57,490 bases of DNA, taken from NCBI GenBank assembly GCA_003167275.1, contig PMTT01000502.1, positions 1 to 57,490 of the forward strand, written 5' to 3'. The position numbers were made by a program, and so were the translations under genes. The notes beneath the pieces were generated by a model, which was not told where the DNA came from, ran no database searches, and worked only from the letters and a program-made list of their open reading frames with translations. This stretch comes from Bryobacterales bacterium. GTDB lineage: Bacteria > Acidobacteriota > Terriglobia > Bryobacterales > Bryobacteraceae. Positions 34,123 to 42,339 of the stretch are shown piece by piece; within the stretch, counting starts at the first letter, position 1, and every line of letters begins with the position of its first letter.

Positions 34123-35948
34123 TCGACCCATCCATCGCATTGCAGGTGCGTCCTCCCGAGATTCCGGACATGAGCGAAGGAATCGTCCGCGGCATGCAGT
34201 TGAAGGGCATGCAGCAGCAGCAGCAGGCGGGCGCCCTCGATCTACAGCAAAAGCAGATCGAGATGCAAGACCAGGCGACGATGCGCCAGGCGTACATGGA
34301 TTCGGGCGGGGACATGGGGAAGTTCCAGCAGCTTCTGATGACCAGGGGAGTGAGTCCGAAGGCCATTACGCAGGTGCAACAGCAGATCCTGGCGACCCAG
34401 GAATCTCACGCGAAGCTGACCGACACGCAGTTGCAGAACCAGCAGAAGCAGGTGCAGGCGATCGGGAGCGTGGCACAGGGTTTGCTGAACCAACCGGATG
34501 AGCAGACGCGAGCGGGACAATGGGGATCCGCGCGCCAGGCGATGCTGCAGATTCCGGGAGTGACTCCGGACCAGGTGCCGACCCAGTATCCAGGGCAGCA
34601 GTGGGTGACAGACCACCGGAACGGGGCGATCACGGCCCAGCAGTACGCCGAGAACGAGCAGAAGAACCGGACCGTTGGGGCGGAAGAGACCACCGCGGCC
34701 GCGCGGGCACTGACTGCCAAGACCTCGGCCGACAAGCTGACGGCGGAGCTGCCCGGTGTTACGGCGGACGCGCAGGCGAAGGCGCGCCAGAACGTGATCG
34801 CGCAACTGACTACGGCGCCAACGCCGGCGGCGTATAACCAGATCCTGAACGATGCCAAAGTGCCTCACGGGGCGCTGCCCTCGGCCCAGCAGGTATTCGA
34901 CGCGACCGGCAAGCCGATTCCAACGGCGATGGCGAGCTTACGGCAGTTGGGAATGACTCCGGACCAGCAGGCTGTGACGGGCCAGGCGGCGGCGAATGCG
35001 GCTCAGACCGCGGCCCACAACAAGGTGGAAGAGCAGCAGGGCGCGGGGCGGTTGTCAGTCGAGCAGGGGCGGCTGGGGATCGAGAACAAGAAGTTCAACG
35101 CGACCATCGGCGCGGGACTGGATGCCAACGGGCAACCCGTGCAGCCGGTAATGGGACCGGATGGAAAGCCGGCGGTGAACCCCACGGCCGCGGCGATCGC
35201 CGGTTACCAGATTCCTCCACCGAGCCCGCGCACGCTGGCGAGTCCGGCGGGTCAGAACTTGTTGCGCCAGGTCCTGGCGGTGAATCCATCGTTCGATGCG
35301 ACCCAGTTTCCGAAGCGGAACAAGATCACGCAGGATTTCAGCGCTTCCGGCGCTTCGGGCAAGGCGATCACCTCGACCGATACGGCGCTGGCTCATCTCA
35401 ACACGATCAGCACGGCAGGGCAGGCGATGAAGAGCGGAGACGTGCAGATGCTCAACCGGCTGGCGAATTCGCTGGGGGCGCAAGTCGGGCAGAGTCCACA
35501 GATCACTTACGACGCGATCGTGCAGACTGTGGCTCCGGAGGTCTCGAAAGCGGTGATCGGGGGAACTGGGGGAGAAGCGGACCGGGCGAAGATGGCGGCG
35601 AACTTCTCATCGAACCTTTCCGATGCGCAGCGAGAGGGGGCCATTGGAGCGACTGCGCAGTTGCTGGGAGCGCGGTATCACAAGATGGCGCAGGGCTATG
35701 AAGCCGATATGGGCAAGCCGTTGGAGCGGCAACTCAGCCCCGAGTCACAGGGCGTGCTGGGCAGGTATTCGCCGGCGCCGGCGCGCGGGCCGGTGCAGCC
35801 TCTGCAGGGCGGGCAGGCGGGCGCGCTTCCCCAGGGCGGCGGCAAACTGATCGATAAGGCGACGGTACAGCAGTTCTACCAAGCGGCGGGCAACGATCCC
35901 GTGAAGGCGCGCGCGCTGGCCGTGCAGAACGGCTGGAAGGTGCAGTAA
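34119..35948 (+). CDS. DNA ejection protein, gp20 position
   Basis: 609 aa from an ATGA-coupled start (MIDPSIALQVRPPEIPDMSE). Highly helical, Gln/Ala-rich coiled-coil N-terminal half (QQQQQAGALDLQQKQIEMQD), with a more ordered C-terminal half (LAHLNTISTAGQAMKSGDVQ, then MAQGYEADMGKPLERQLSPE). Fits the second P22-type ejection protein by size class, composition and order. Confidence 0.72.
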   Translation: MIDPSIALQVRPPEIPDMSEGIVRGMQLKGMQQQQQAGALDLQQKQIEMQDQATMRQAYMDSGGDMGKFQQLLMTRGVSPKAITQVQQQILATQESHAKLTDTQLQNQQKQVQAIGSVAQGLLNQPDEQTRAGQWGSARQAMLQIPGVTPDQVPTQYPGQQWVTDHRNGAITAQQYAENEQKNRTVGAEETTAAARALTAKTSADKLTAELPGVTADAQAKARQNVIAQLTTAPTPAAYNQILNDAKVPHGALPSAQQVFDATGKPIPTAMASLRQLGMTPDQQAVTGQAAANAAQTAAHNKVEEQQGAGRLSVEQGRLGIENKKFNATIGAGLDANGQPVQPVMGPDGKPAVNPTAAAIAGYQIPPPSPRTLASPAGQNLLRQVLAVNPSFDATQFPKRNKITQDFSASGASGKAITSTDTALAHLNTISTAGQAMKSGDVQMLNRLANSLGAQVGQSPQITYDAIVQTVAPEVSKAVIGGTGGEADRAKMAANFSSNLSDAQREGAIGATAQLLGARYHKMAQGYEADMGKPLERQLSPESQGVLGRYSPAPARGPVQPLQGGQAGALPQGGGKLIDKATVQQFYQAAGNDPVKARALAVQNGWKVQ

Positions 35949-38900
35949 TGGCCGATCTCTTCGACCAGGTACACCAGGAGGCATCGGCGCCCAAGGGCGA
36001 TCTGTTCGACCAGGTGCACGCGGAGGCCTCGGCGCCCAGTTCCACACCCGGCTTCTGGTCGCGGCTGTGGCAAGACGCGGTAGTCAACCCCGCTCACCAG
36101 GTGGCGTCCGGAGCGGTGGGTGCTGAGGCCTCTGCGAACAAACTGACGGCGAACACCTTCGATCTGCTGGATAAAGCGGCGGACTATATCGCCAAGACCA
36201 CCGGAACGAATAAGGGCGGAGGCTTCAAGGCGATCGCGGATTACGCGCGGCAGAGCCAGCAGCAGGAAGAGCAGACGGCGCAGCAGCTCTCCGGCGGCAA
36301 GCAGGACTTCATGAGCCAGGTGTACCGCGGCGGAACACAGGGCGCGCTAGAGATCCCTCAGTATGCGATAGGGGCACACGTGCTGGGTCCGGTTGCCGGC
36401 GTGGCGGCGGTCAGTGGATTGAGTGAGTCGGATAAGGGGTGGGAGACAGCGCTGCAGGCGGCCGCCACGGGCGGGGCGACGGGTGGGGCGCTGATGGTCA
36501 TGGGGCCGGCCTCCCGGATGATCCGATTGACGGGCGCGGGGGCGATGACCTACGCACAGGCGCGGCTGCAGGGCGCGGACAATGCTACTGCGCTGGCACA
36601 TGCCACCACGATGGGCGGGATGAGCGCGATGCCGGCGGGCGGGGTTGGCGTGAAGGATATGCTGCCGGAAGGGCCGGTGTTCAAGAGCACGTTGAACCCA
36701 GTGCAGCAATCGGCGGTGGATTTCCTGCAAGACAATGACGTGCCGTTGAACGCCGGCACTGTGACCGGCAACAAGTTTCTGAAGGGCGCGCAGGCGCTGG
36801 CGCAGACGCAACCGCTGGGAGCGACTACGGCGATGCGGGCGCAGCGGGCCACCGAGCAGGGACTGACCCGGCTGTCGGGCGAGCTGGCGGACCAGGCGCA
36901 TCCAACGCCAGTGACTCCGGAGTCAGCGGGGGAGGCGGTACCGGCGGCGCTGCAAGCCAAGATCGAGAATCTGGGACTGGCGGCCGACGCTTCGTATGCG
37001 AAGGCCTGGGAGGCGCGCAACGATCCGGCACACACCTACAACATGCCGGTGAGAACAGAGCAGACACCCGTTCTGGATACGGCCGGCAAACCCACGGGGC
37101 AGATGCAGGATGCCCCGACGATGAAACAGGTGAACATGCCTGTGGACGTGCGGGATATCAAAGCGGCGCTGAAACCGGTGTGGGACGAAATGCAGTGGAT
37201 GCCGGCCAGCGATCGCGCGAGCTCGGCGGGCTATACGGCCGTCAAAAACATCCTGGAGGGCGATGACTTCATTCCCGCGTGGCAAGCCGAGAAGGGCTTG
37301 GGCGGCCTGAAGAACATGGCCCGGGTGGACACCACCTCCGGAGTGAGGAACGCGAGCCAGGGAATCGGCGCGTCGATCATTCCGGACCTGCAAGACAACA
37401 TCGACGCCGCGGTGGCGAACACCGGGCCCGAAGCGCTCAAGGGATTGCAGCAGGGGCGCGCCTTCCACGCGAACAAGATGGAAGTGGCGGACGTGGCGGA
37501 CGATCTCCGCAAAGAGCCGGTGCAGGCGTTCAACCAACTCACCTGGAAGCAGGACACGGGGATAGACTTCCTGCGGAAGATCAACGAGCAAGCGCCGGAG
37601 ACGATGCCGCAGGTGGGGCGGGCGTTCGTGCAGCAGCTCTTCGATAAGGCGACGGCGGAGGGCGGCTTCGGGCGATCGCGGAATCTGCTGAACACGTGGG
37701 AGAATTTGGGACCGCAGACGAAAGCGCTGCTCTTTAAGAATCCCGGACTGCGCGACGGCCTGGATAACTTCTTCCAGGGCCAGGCCATGGTAGCGGAGAA
37801 TCCCAACCCGAGCGGCACAGCCGTGGTGGGCTCGCTGATTCCAGGAGCGGGGCTGATGATTGCGAGCCCGGCAGCCGGTGGTGCGTGGCTGCTCGGTGGG
37901 TATGCCGCATCGAAGCTGCTCTTCACTCCGCGCGGTGTGCAGATGTTGACCGAAGGGATGAAAACGCCGGCAACGGGCGCGCGGGGCATCGTGTTGGGGA
38001 ACGCCATTGCGAAGATGGCGAAGGATCAAGGGGGCGGTCCCGACGAGCCGCCAAACCCTGAGGGGCCGGCGCCGAGCTCGCCATCGACGCCGGCAGGACC
38101 TGAAGGCGGAGGGCCGAAGTTATCGCCGTTGGCACAGGCGGCGCGCGATCGGTTTGACGCGGCGCAGCGGGATACCGCCCCGGCGGTAACAAGCGCACCA
38201 AATGGCCACGCGGTGATTCACGTGACAGGACCGGACGGACAGCACCTGGTGTTGACCGCAAGCAAGAATTCGGCGGAGGGATACCAGGCCTTCGACCCGA
38301 CGCGGCCGGACAGGGCAGACCTCCACAACCTGCAGCCCGACAAACTGGATAGCGCGCTGGGCTCGCCGGCATGGCGGCAGGCGCTGGCCGAAGAAGGCTT
38401 TACGCCCGAGAACGTGACCGGGTTCACCTCTTTCTACCCGGGCAAGGGCGCGGTGCGGCCGGGAATGACGTACGTAGCGCCGGAGTTCCGCCGGCAAGGC
38501 CTCGCCACGGCGATGTATGACGCGGAAAAGGGGCAGTTACCCAAGGGCGCGACCATAGGGCCAGGCACTCAGAGACCGGACGGCAGGGCATTCCGCGCGG
38601 CGTATGACAGAGGTACCCCTTCGGGGGAATTGCCAGCCAGGCCACCGAGTGGTATAGGAGTAAGTGATGTCACAAACGCCGGAGTGGACGCCCGAACAAC
38701 TGGAGAAGGGAGCCCGGATCCAGAAGCGCTTCGACCAGGCTTCGGAACAAGCGAAGAAGCGCTTGCTCAAGCGGTCGGCGGCGCCGAAACCACCATCCGT
38801 GTCCCTGGGCAACCTCAGCGGTACCCCGCCCGTTACGAAGTCCGGGAACTAGCGGACATCCAGCCCTCGCATAGCGGTCGGACCTTCCAACCCAATTCGA

Positions 38901-39952
38901 AGTACACGATTCGCAACGATCGCGACTACACGCGCGCGGAGAACCAGGGCAAGATCGTCAACTGGAGCCTGCCTTCGGAATTCGACCCGGCGTACATGCT
39001 GACTGAGAGTCCCACGGCCTCGGATGGCGCGCCGGTGATTGACGACACGGGGAACGTGCTGGGCGGCAACGGCCGCAGCATGATCCTCGACCGGGTCTAC
39101 GGAAGCAACCCACAAGGCGCGGCGGCTTACAGGAAGCTGCTGGTGTCGAAGGCTTCCCAGTTCGGCATCGATCCCGCGCAGATCGAATCCATGAAACAGC
39201 CGGTGTTGGTGCGGCGGATCGCGGATCCGGATCTAGCTGGCGGCAAGCAGGGCGCCGTGACGGACTTCAACACGGTGGGTACCGCGTCCTTGCGTGGTGC
39301 CGAGAAAGCGATCGCCGATTCACGTCGGGTGTCGGATGGGACGCTGGATCATATCGCCGGCCGGTTGGAGGCGGGCGGACAGGATGCCACGCTCTCGCAG
39401 GTGTTGGAGGGCGGCGGCGGCAACGAGGTTCTGCAGCGGCTGATTGACGATGGTGTGATTGCTCCCCAGGAGATGGCGCAGTATGTGGACCGCGGGGCAC
39501 TAACTGCGGAGGGCAAGGCGCGAATCGGCAAGCTGATGCTGGGGCGGTTCTTCCGGGATCCCGCTCAGTTGGATTCGACGCCGGCGAGCATCCGGAACAA
39601 GCTGGAGCGGATCGCGGCGCCCTTGGCCAAGGTGGAAGGGCGCGGGGACTGGAGCCTGGCCGAACCCTTGCAGCGGGCCATGGACCTGCTGGAAGACGCG
39701 CGGGCGCACGGGGCGAAGAACCTGGACGATGCGGTGAGTCAGTCGGGGCTGTTCGGCGGGCAGACCTACACGCCCGAGACGGTGACACTGGCGAAGGCGC
39801 TGCAGGATGTGAACCCCAACGATCTGACGAAGGCGGTCCGGCAGTATGCGCAGGACGCGGCGGATGCGGAGCAGGGGCCTGGGCTGTTCGGTCCACCTCC
39901 CACCCGGGCGGAGGCCTTCGAGGCGGCATTCTCGCCGAAGGGGAAGAAATGA
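35948..39952 (+). CDS. Large ejection protein (gp16 position) with GNAT-like and DdrB/ParB-like domains
   Basis: 1334 aa, TAATG-coupled. The N terminus holds a duplicated DLFDQVHxEASAP motif. Hydrophobic segments follow (GAHVLGPVAGVAAVSGLSES; ATGGATGGALMVMGPASRM), then a long helical body. Residues about 755-890 are GNAT-like (GMTYVAPEFRRQGLATAMYD), and after a linker residues about 950-1090 match the DdrB-like ParB domain (ARYEVRELADIQPSHSGRTF, NDRDYTRAENQGKIVNW, VLGGNGRSMILDRVYGSN). A helical tail ends the protein. Domains of this kind are found in polyvalent proteins injected with phage or plasmid DNA to counter host defences. Position says it is injected; the counter-defence role is inference. 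Confidence 0.8.
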   Translation: MADLFDQVHQEASAPKGDLFDQVHAEASAPSSTPGFWSRLWQDAVVNPAHQVASGAVGAEASANKLTANTFDLLDKAADYIAKTTGTNKGGGFKAIADYARQSQQQEEQTAQQLSGGKQDFMSQVYRGGTQGALEIPQYAIGAHVLGPVAGVAAVSGLSESDKGWETALQAAATGGATGGALMVMGPASRMIRLTGAGAMTYAQARLQGADNATALAHATTMGGMSAMPAGGVGVKDMLPEGPVFKSTLNPVQQSAVDFLQDNDVPLNAGTVTGNKFLKGAQALAQTQPLGATTAMRAQRATEQGLTRLSGELADQAHPTPVTPESAGEAVPAALQAKIENLGLAADASYAKAWEARNDPAHTYNMPVRTEQTPVLDTAGKPTGQMQDAPTMKQVNMPVDVRDIKAALKPVWDEMQWMPASDRASSAGYTAVKNILEGDDFIPAWQAEKGLGGLKNMARVDTTSGVRNASQGIGASIIPDLQDNIDAAVANTGPEALKGLQQGRAFHANKMEVADVADDLRKEPVQAFNQLTWKQDTGIDFLRKINEQAPETMPQVGRAFVQQLFDKATAEGGFGRSRNLLNTWENLGPQTKALLFKNPGLRDGLDNFFQGQAMVAENPNPSGTAVVGSLIPGAGLMIASPAAGGAWLLGGYAASKLLFTPRGVQMLTEGMKTPATGARGIVLGNAIAKMAKDQGGGPDEPPNPEGPAPSSPSTPAGPEGGGPKLSPLAQAARDRFDAAQRDTAPAVTSAPNGHAVIHVTGPDGQHLVLTASKNSAEGYQAFDPTRPDRADLHNLQPDKLDSALGSPAWRQALAEEGFTPENVTGFTSFYPGKGAVRPGMTYVAPEFRRQGLATAMYDAEKGQLPKGATIGPGTQRPDGRAFRAAYDRGTPSGELPARPPSGIGVSDVTNAGVDARTTGEGSPDPEALRPGFGTSEEALAQAVGGAETTIRVPGQPQRYPARYEVRELADIQPSHSGRTFQPNSKYTIRNDRDYTRAENQGKIVNWSLPSEFDPAYMLTESPTASDGAPVIDDTGNVLGGNGRSMILDRVYGSNPQGAAAYRKLLVSKASQFGIDPAQIESMKQPVLVRRIADPDLAGGKQGAVTDFNTVGTASLRGAEKAIADSRRVSDGTLDHIAGRLEAGGQDATLSQVLEGGGGNEVLQRLIDDGVIAPQEMAQYVDRGALTAEGKARIGKLMLGRFFRDPAQLDSTPASIRNKLERIAAPLAKVEGRGDWSLAEPLQRAMDLLEDARAHGAKNLDDAVSQSGLFGGQTYTPETVTLAKALQDVNPNDLTKAVRQYAQDAADAEQGPGLFGPPPTRAEAFEAAFSPKGKK
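38667..38852 (+). CDS. Nested out-of-frame gene inside the large ejection gene
   Basis: 61 aa in another frame, starting at an ATG 6 nt after GGAG (tataggagtaagtg), one of the best Shine-Dalgarno sequences in the late region. The product begins MSQTPEWTPEQLEKGARIQK and is helical and charged, unlike a random shadow frame. It overlaps the linker between the GNAT-like and DdrB-like domains of the main protein, where constraint is low. Function unknown. Confidence 0.4.
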   Translation: MSQTPEWTPEQLEKGARIQKRFDQASEQAKKRLLKRSAAPKPPSVSLGNLSGTPPVTKSGN

Positions 39953-40152
39953 GCGACGTATCTGTGACGGTGAACGATCCAGCGAGCGCGGATGTGCAAG
40001 CCGTGTGCGGAACGCTCAAGGCGGCTTTTGAGTTCGGCTGCACCCCCCAGGGGCAGGCACTCATTGCGCAGGCGCTGGCGGATAGCGCGGCGTTCCGGAA
40101 GCTGCTGGCGGACGGCTGGTCTAATTTGCAGAAACTCTTTCCCAAAGGATGA
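39949..40152 (+). CDS. Small phage protein
   Basis: 67 aa, ATGA-coupled to the ejection gene. Amphipathic helices (GQALIAQALADSAAFRKLLA), two cysteines, no recognised domain. Lies just before a holin-like gene, so a lysis-related role is possible but unproven. Confidence 0.6.
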   Translation: MSDVSVTVNDPASADVQAVCGTLKAAFEFGCTPQGQALIAQALADSAAFRKLLADGWSNLQKLFPKG

Positions 40153-40155
40153 ACG

Positions 40156-40395
40156 ATGTTGACGTTTGTAAAAGCGGATTTCACGAAGGCGATGCTGTCA
40201 CACATCGCCGGCGACAATGACACGAAGACCACGCTGCTGGGCATAGCGGCCGGCGGGCTGCTGACCGCCAACCTGGATTGGGGAAAGCTCTTCCATGGGG
40301 ACTCTGCGGAGTGTGGGAAGGCGGCCGGGGCGGTGATTGCCGTGGCGATCGGGTACTACACGAATAAGCCGTCGAAGTCGAAAGCTTCATCTTGA
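40156..40395 (+). CDS. Holin-like two-helix membrane protein
   Basis: 79 aa. Two hydrophobic segments, TTLLGIAAGGLLTANLDW and CGKAAGAVIAVAIGYYTNK, separated by a short polar loop, with a charged Lys/Ser C terminus. Small size, topology and position at the end of the late operon fit a holin. No endolysin is adjacent. Confidence 0.55.
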   Translation: MLTFVKADFTKAMLSHIAGDNDTKTTLLGIAAGGLLTANLDWGKLFHGDSAECGKAAGAVIAVAIGYYTNKPSKSKASS

Positions 40396-40563
40396 TCGCG
40401 TGCCCGATTCGATTACGTGCAGGCTGTTTCGCATTTCATCGACGGCCAACCTGGTGTTGATCGCTTCATCGAGAATCTGTGACAGCGCCTTTCGGATGGC
40501 GTCGAGGCTATACATTACGACCATGGCCAACCCGATCAGAATCCAACCCTGAAGTTGCGTCAT
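40387..40563 (-). CDS. Small membrane protein, leftward
   Basis: 58 aa (MTQLQGWILIGLAMVVMYSL...). One N-terminal transmembrane helix, then an amphipathic helix (LSQILDEAINTRLAVDEMRN). Convergent with and overlapping the holin-like gene by 9 bp, and starting 4 bp into the upstream basic protein gene. Could be an antiholin or superinfection-exclusion protein; that is inference from topology and position. Confidence 0.55.
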   Translation of the reverse strand: MTQLQGWILIGLAMVVMYSLDAIRKALSQILDEAINTRLAVDEMRNSLHVIESGTRSR

Positions 40564-40787
40564 CTCGTGGCGTCCTTTCGCTTCTTGGCCGCGGCTTTCT
40601 TCTTTGGTCTTCCGCGTGGCTTGCCAGTCTTCCGCGAGGACGCGGGGCGTTTGGCCACATACCCTTCACCCCAACGGGCGCGGTTCATCATGCGCGCGTG
40701 TTCGCTTTTCTCTTTAGCCGAAACACCTTCCCATCTTCTCTCGCCCAGTTCTGAGGCGGCGGGATCAGCGTCTTCTTTGCGTGACAT
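40560..40787 (-). CDS. Basic DNA-binding-like protein with AT-hook motif
   Basis: 75 aa from ATG 40787 (MSRKEDADPAASELGERRWE). The C-terminal 25 residues are strongly basic and include an AT-hook-like core KPRGRPKKKAAAKKRK. A motif NRARWGEGYVAKRP lies before it. The repeated operator half-site tgacatccta overlaps the start codon, and a perfect palindrome lies just upstream, so it is probably regulated together with the divergent operon at 40846. Confidence 0.55.
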   Translation of the reverse strand: MSRKEDADPAASELGERRWEGVSAKEKSEHARMMNRARWGEGYVAKRPASSRKTGKPRGRPKKKAAAKKRKDATR

Positions 40788-40842
40788 CCTACCGCAAGTA
40801 TACATGCGTTTTTATCTTGACATCCTATCGCTAGGATGTCAA
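40782..40842. promoter_or_regulatory. Divergent operator region with perfect palindrome
   Basis: TTGACATCCTA at 40817-40827 and its exact complement at 40832-40842 flank TCGC: an 11-bp perfect inverted repeat. A further half-site, tgacatccta, lies at 40782-40791. The palindrome supplies TTGACA, a -35 hexamer, to both strands, so a bound repressor would shut two divergent promoters. Confidence 0.65.
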
Positions 40843-40845
40843 TAT

Positions 40846-41046
40846 ATGGATGTGAGCAACCTTCAACTACTCTCGGCCGATTTCGCAACGGCGTACCGCG
40901 AGCAGCAGGCCCGGATCGAGGCGGAACGCCTGACCCTGGCATTCCGGACTCCTTCAAATGCGCGTCTCGATACCGGCCGGCAACCCATCGAAGAAAGCCC
41001 CTTGTTTGGCGGCTCTCAACTGAATCTATTTGAGGAGGCGGAGTAA
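40846..41046 (+). CDS. Small phage protein, first gene of the 40.8-42.7 kb operon
   Basis: 66 aa (MDVSNLQLLSADFATAYREQ). The ATG is only 3 bp beyond the palindromic operator, so a leaderless or near-leaderless transcript is likely. The C terminus GGSQLNLFEEAE is reminiscent of short clamp- or helicase-binding tails but unproven. Coupled to the next gene (TAATG). Confidence 0.55.
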   Translation: MDVSNLQLLSADFATAYREQQARIEAERLTLAFRTPSNARLDTGRQPIEESPLFGGSQLNLFEEAE

Positions 41047-41396
41047 TGCAGAGCATCAAGTTGACGGCGAATGTCCCGGTGGACCTGGCGCTCCGGACCG
41101 TTCAGGGGATCGACGCGCGATCGCGTACTAAGGGCATGCAGCGGATGTTCCAGACCACGGACGGCCGGGCAGTCTATGTAAGCCAGCAGGAAGGGTATGA
41201 GATCGAGACGCGGATCGCCGAGCTGGGGATCCGGGCCGGGGAGCGGATCCTGCTGTACAAGGAGCGGGTGTACGGCGCCGGCGGGGTGCTGACCACGAAG
41301 ATGAACGTCTACCGGGCGGTGGTGAGGGTGGGCCAGCAGAGTGACGGCACGTTCATTGTGCCGCGGGGGCCGGGCGCCCTGGAGGGAAGTCGATGA
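41046..41396 (+). CDS. Phage protein of unknown function
   Basis: 116 aa, MQSIKLTANVPVDLALRTVQ onward. A compact alpha/beta protein with TDGRAVYVSQQEGYEIETRI and GIRAGERILLYKERV. I recall similar uncharacterised proteins in acidobacterial phages next to HNH-type genes, but no activity can be named. Coupled on both sides. Confidence 0.65.
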   Translation: MQSIKLTANVPVDLALRTVQGIDARSRTKGMQRMFQTTDGRAVYVSQQEGYEIETRIAELGIRAGERILLYKERVYGAGGVLTTKMNVYRAVVRVGQQSDGTFIVPRGPGALEGSR

Positions 41397-41716
41397 TGGC
41401 TTATCAGGTACAGGTGACTGTGACGTCTTACCGGCGCCGCAAGCCGATCAAATCCTCGGCGTATCTGCGCTTCGTGCGTTCGCTGCCATGCTGCGCATGT
41501 GGATCCACGCGATATGTGGAGGCGATGCACGTGGGACCGCGGGGGATGAGCCAGAAGGTAGACGACAAGGACGCCCTGCCGGGCTGCCGATTCTGCCACA
41601 AGGAGCTTCACCAGATCGGGCCGGTGGAATTCCAGCAGAAGTACTCGCTCGATTTCGAGACCGAGATCGAGAAGCTCAACACGTTTTACGAATCCAATTT
41701 ACGGGGGACGTATTAA
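41393..41716 (+). CDS. DUF968-like HNH-fold protein
   Basis: 107 aa with Shine-Dalgarno ggaggg. The core YLRFVRSLPCCACGST, EAMHVGPRGMSQKVDDKDA, LPGCRFCHKELHQIG matches the DUF968/HNH-like phage family: CxxC and CxxCH zinc ligands plus a His in the position of the first HNH histidine. Probably a nuclease or recombination accessory acting on DNA. Confidence 0.7.
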   Translation: MMAYQVQVTVTSYRRRKPIKSSAYLRFVRSLPCCACGSTRYVEAMHVGPRGMSQKVDDKDALPGCRFCHKELHQIGPVEFQQKYSLDFETEIEKLNTFYESNLRGTY

Positions 41717-41947
41717 ATGCTGACACTTTCCGTTTACGTGGCTTTCCTGGTACAGGAGGCCCAGCGCGCCGCCGAGCGCGCCCAACAGGCGCAGGAGATG
41801 GGGTACCGCGCGGCCGTCGAGCAGCGCGCCCAGCACCGCGAGATTGAACGGGTGCAGCCGGAGAGTCACTTATCGGCGGCGGAGGAAGCGGCGAACCGGA
41901 AGGCCGCGGCGGACCGGTTGGTGAAGCCGGCTCCAGAGGTGAAGTAG
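41717..41947 (+). CDS. Small coiled-coil protein
   Basis: 76 aa. Short hydrophobic start (MLTLSVYVAFLVQE), then a long Ala/Gln/Glu/Arg helix (AAERAQQAQEMGYRAAVEQR). No domain recognised. Begins directly after the preceding stop. Confidence 0.5.
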   Translation: MLTLSVYVAFLVQEAQRAAERAQQAQEMGYRAAVEQRAQHREIERVQPESHLSAAEEAANRKAAADRLVKPAPEVK

Positions 41948-42166
41948 ATGCGCAACCCATCCACGATGCACCCGCGAGCCGGCGAGCTGGCGGATTTGGC
42001 ATGCCTGGTCGAGGCGATCAAGTCGAGGGCCCGGGTGATTCGAGCCCAGCAGGTAGACCACCCCGGTTTCGCCGAGAAGCACCTGCGGGAGATGATGGAG
42101 ACGATGCACGCGATCGTTAATTCCGAGTTGCGGAAGCTGCAGCGGGAGATGGAGTTTCCGTCATGA
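41948..42166 (+). CDS. Small helical phage protein
   Basis: 72 aa, mostly helical (DLACLVEAIKSRARVIRAQQ; LREMMETMHAIVNSELRKLQ). No recognised family. The stop overlaps the next start (ATGA). Confidence 0.5.
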   Translation: MRNPSTMHPRAGELADLACLVEAIKSRARVIRAQQVDHPGFAEKHLREMMETMHAIVNSELRKLQREMEFPS

Positions 42167-42339
42167 GGCAGACCTGGGACGAGCAGGCGGACAGCCAGGC
42201 AGCGTACCTGCGCCACATCCGGCGCGACGAAGGGTACACACCTCATCGCGAGATGCGCAAGTGGCGGCGTCGCTGCCTGTGGTCTTTGGCTGTAAACGTG
42301 TTACTGCTGGTGTTGTGGCTGCGGAGGAGTTGCTCATGA
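42163..42339 (+). CDS. Small single-pass membrane protein
   Basis: 58 aa. Charged N-terminal half (QAAYLRHIRRDEGYTPHREM), a basic stretch, then a C-terminal membrane helix CLWSLAVNVLLLVLWL. ATGA overlaps on both sides indicate it is translated within the operon. Function unknown. Confidence 0.55.
   Translation: MRQTWDEQADSQAAYLRHIRRDEGYTPHREMRKWRRRCLWSLAVNVLLLVLWLRRSCS

Noticed and set aside
26361-41265. Further TGTACA hexamers in coding sequence (near 26361, 30541 and 41260)
   Set aside because: Not palindromic beyond the core and inside genes; expected by chance.
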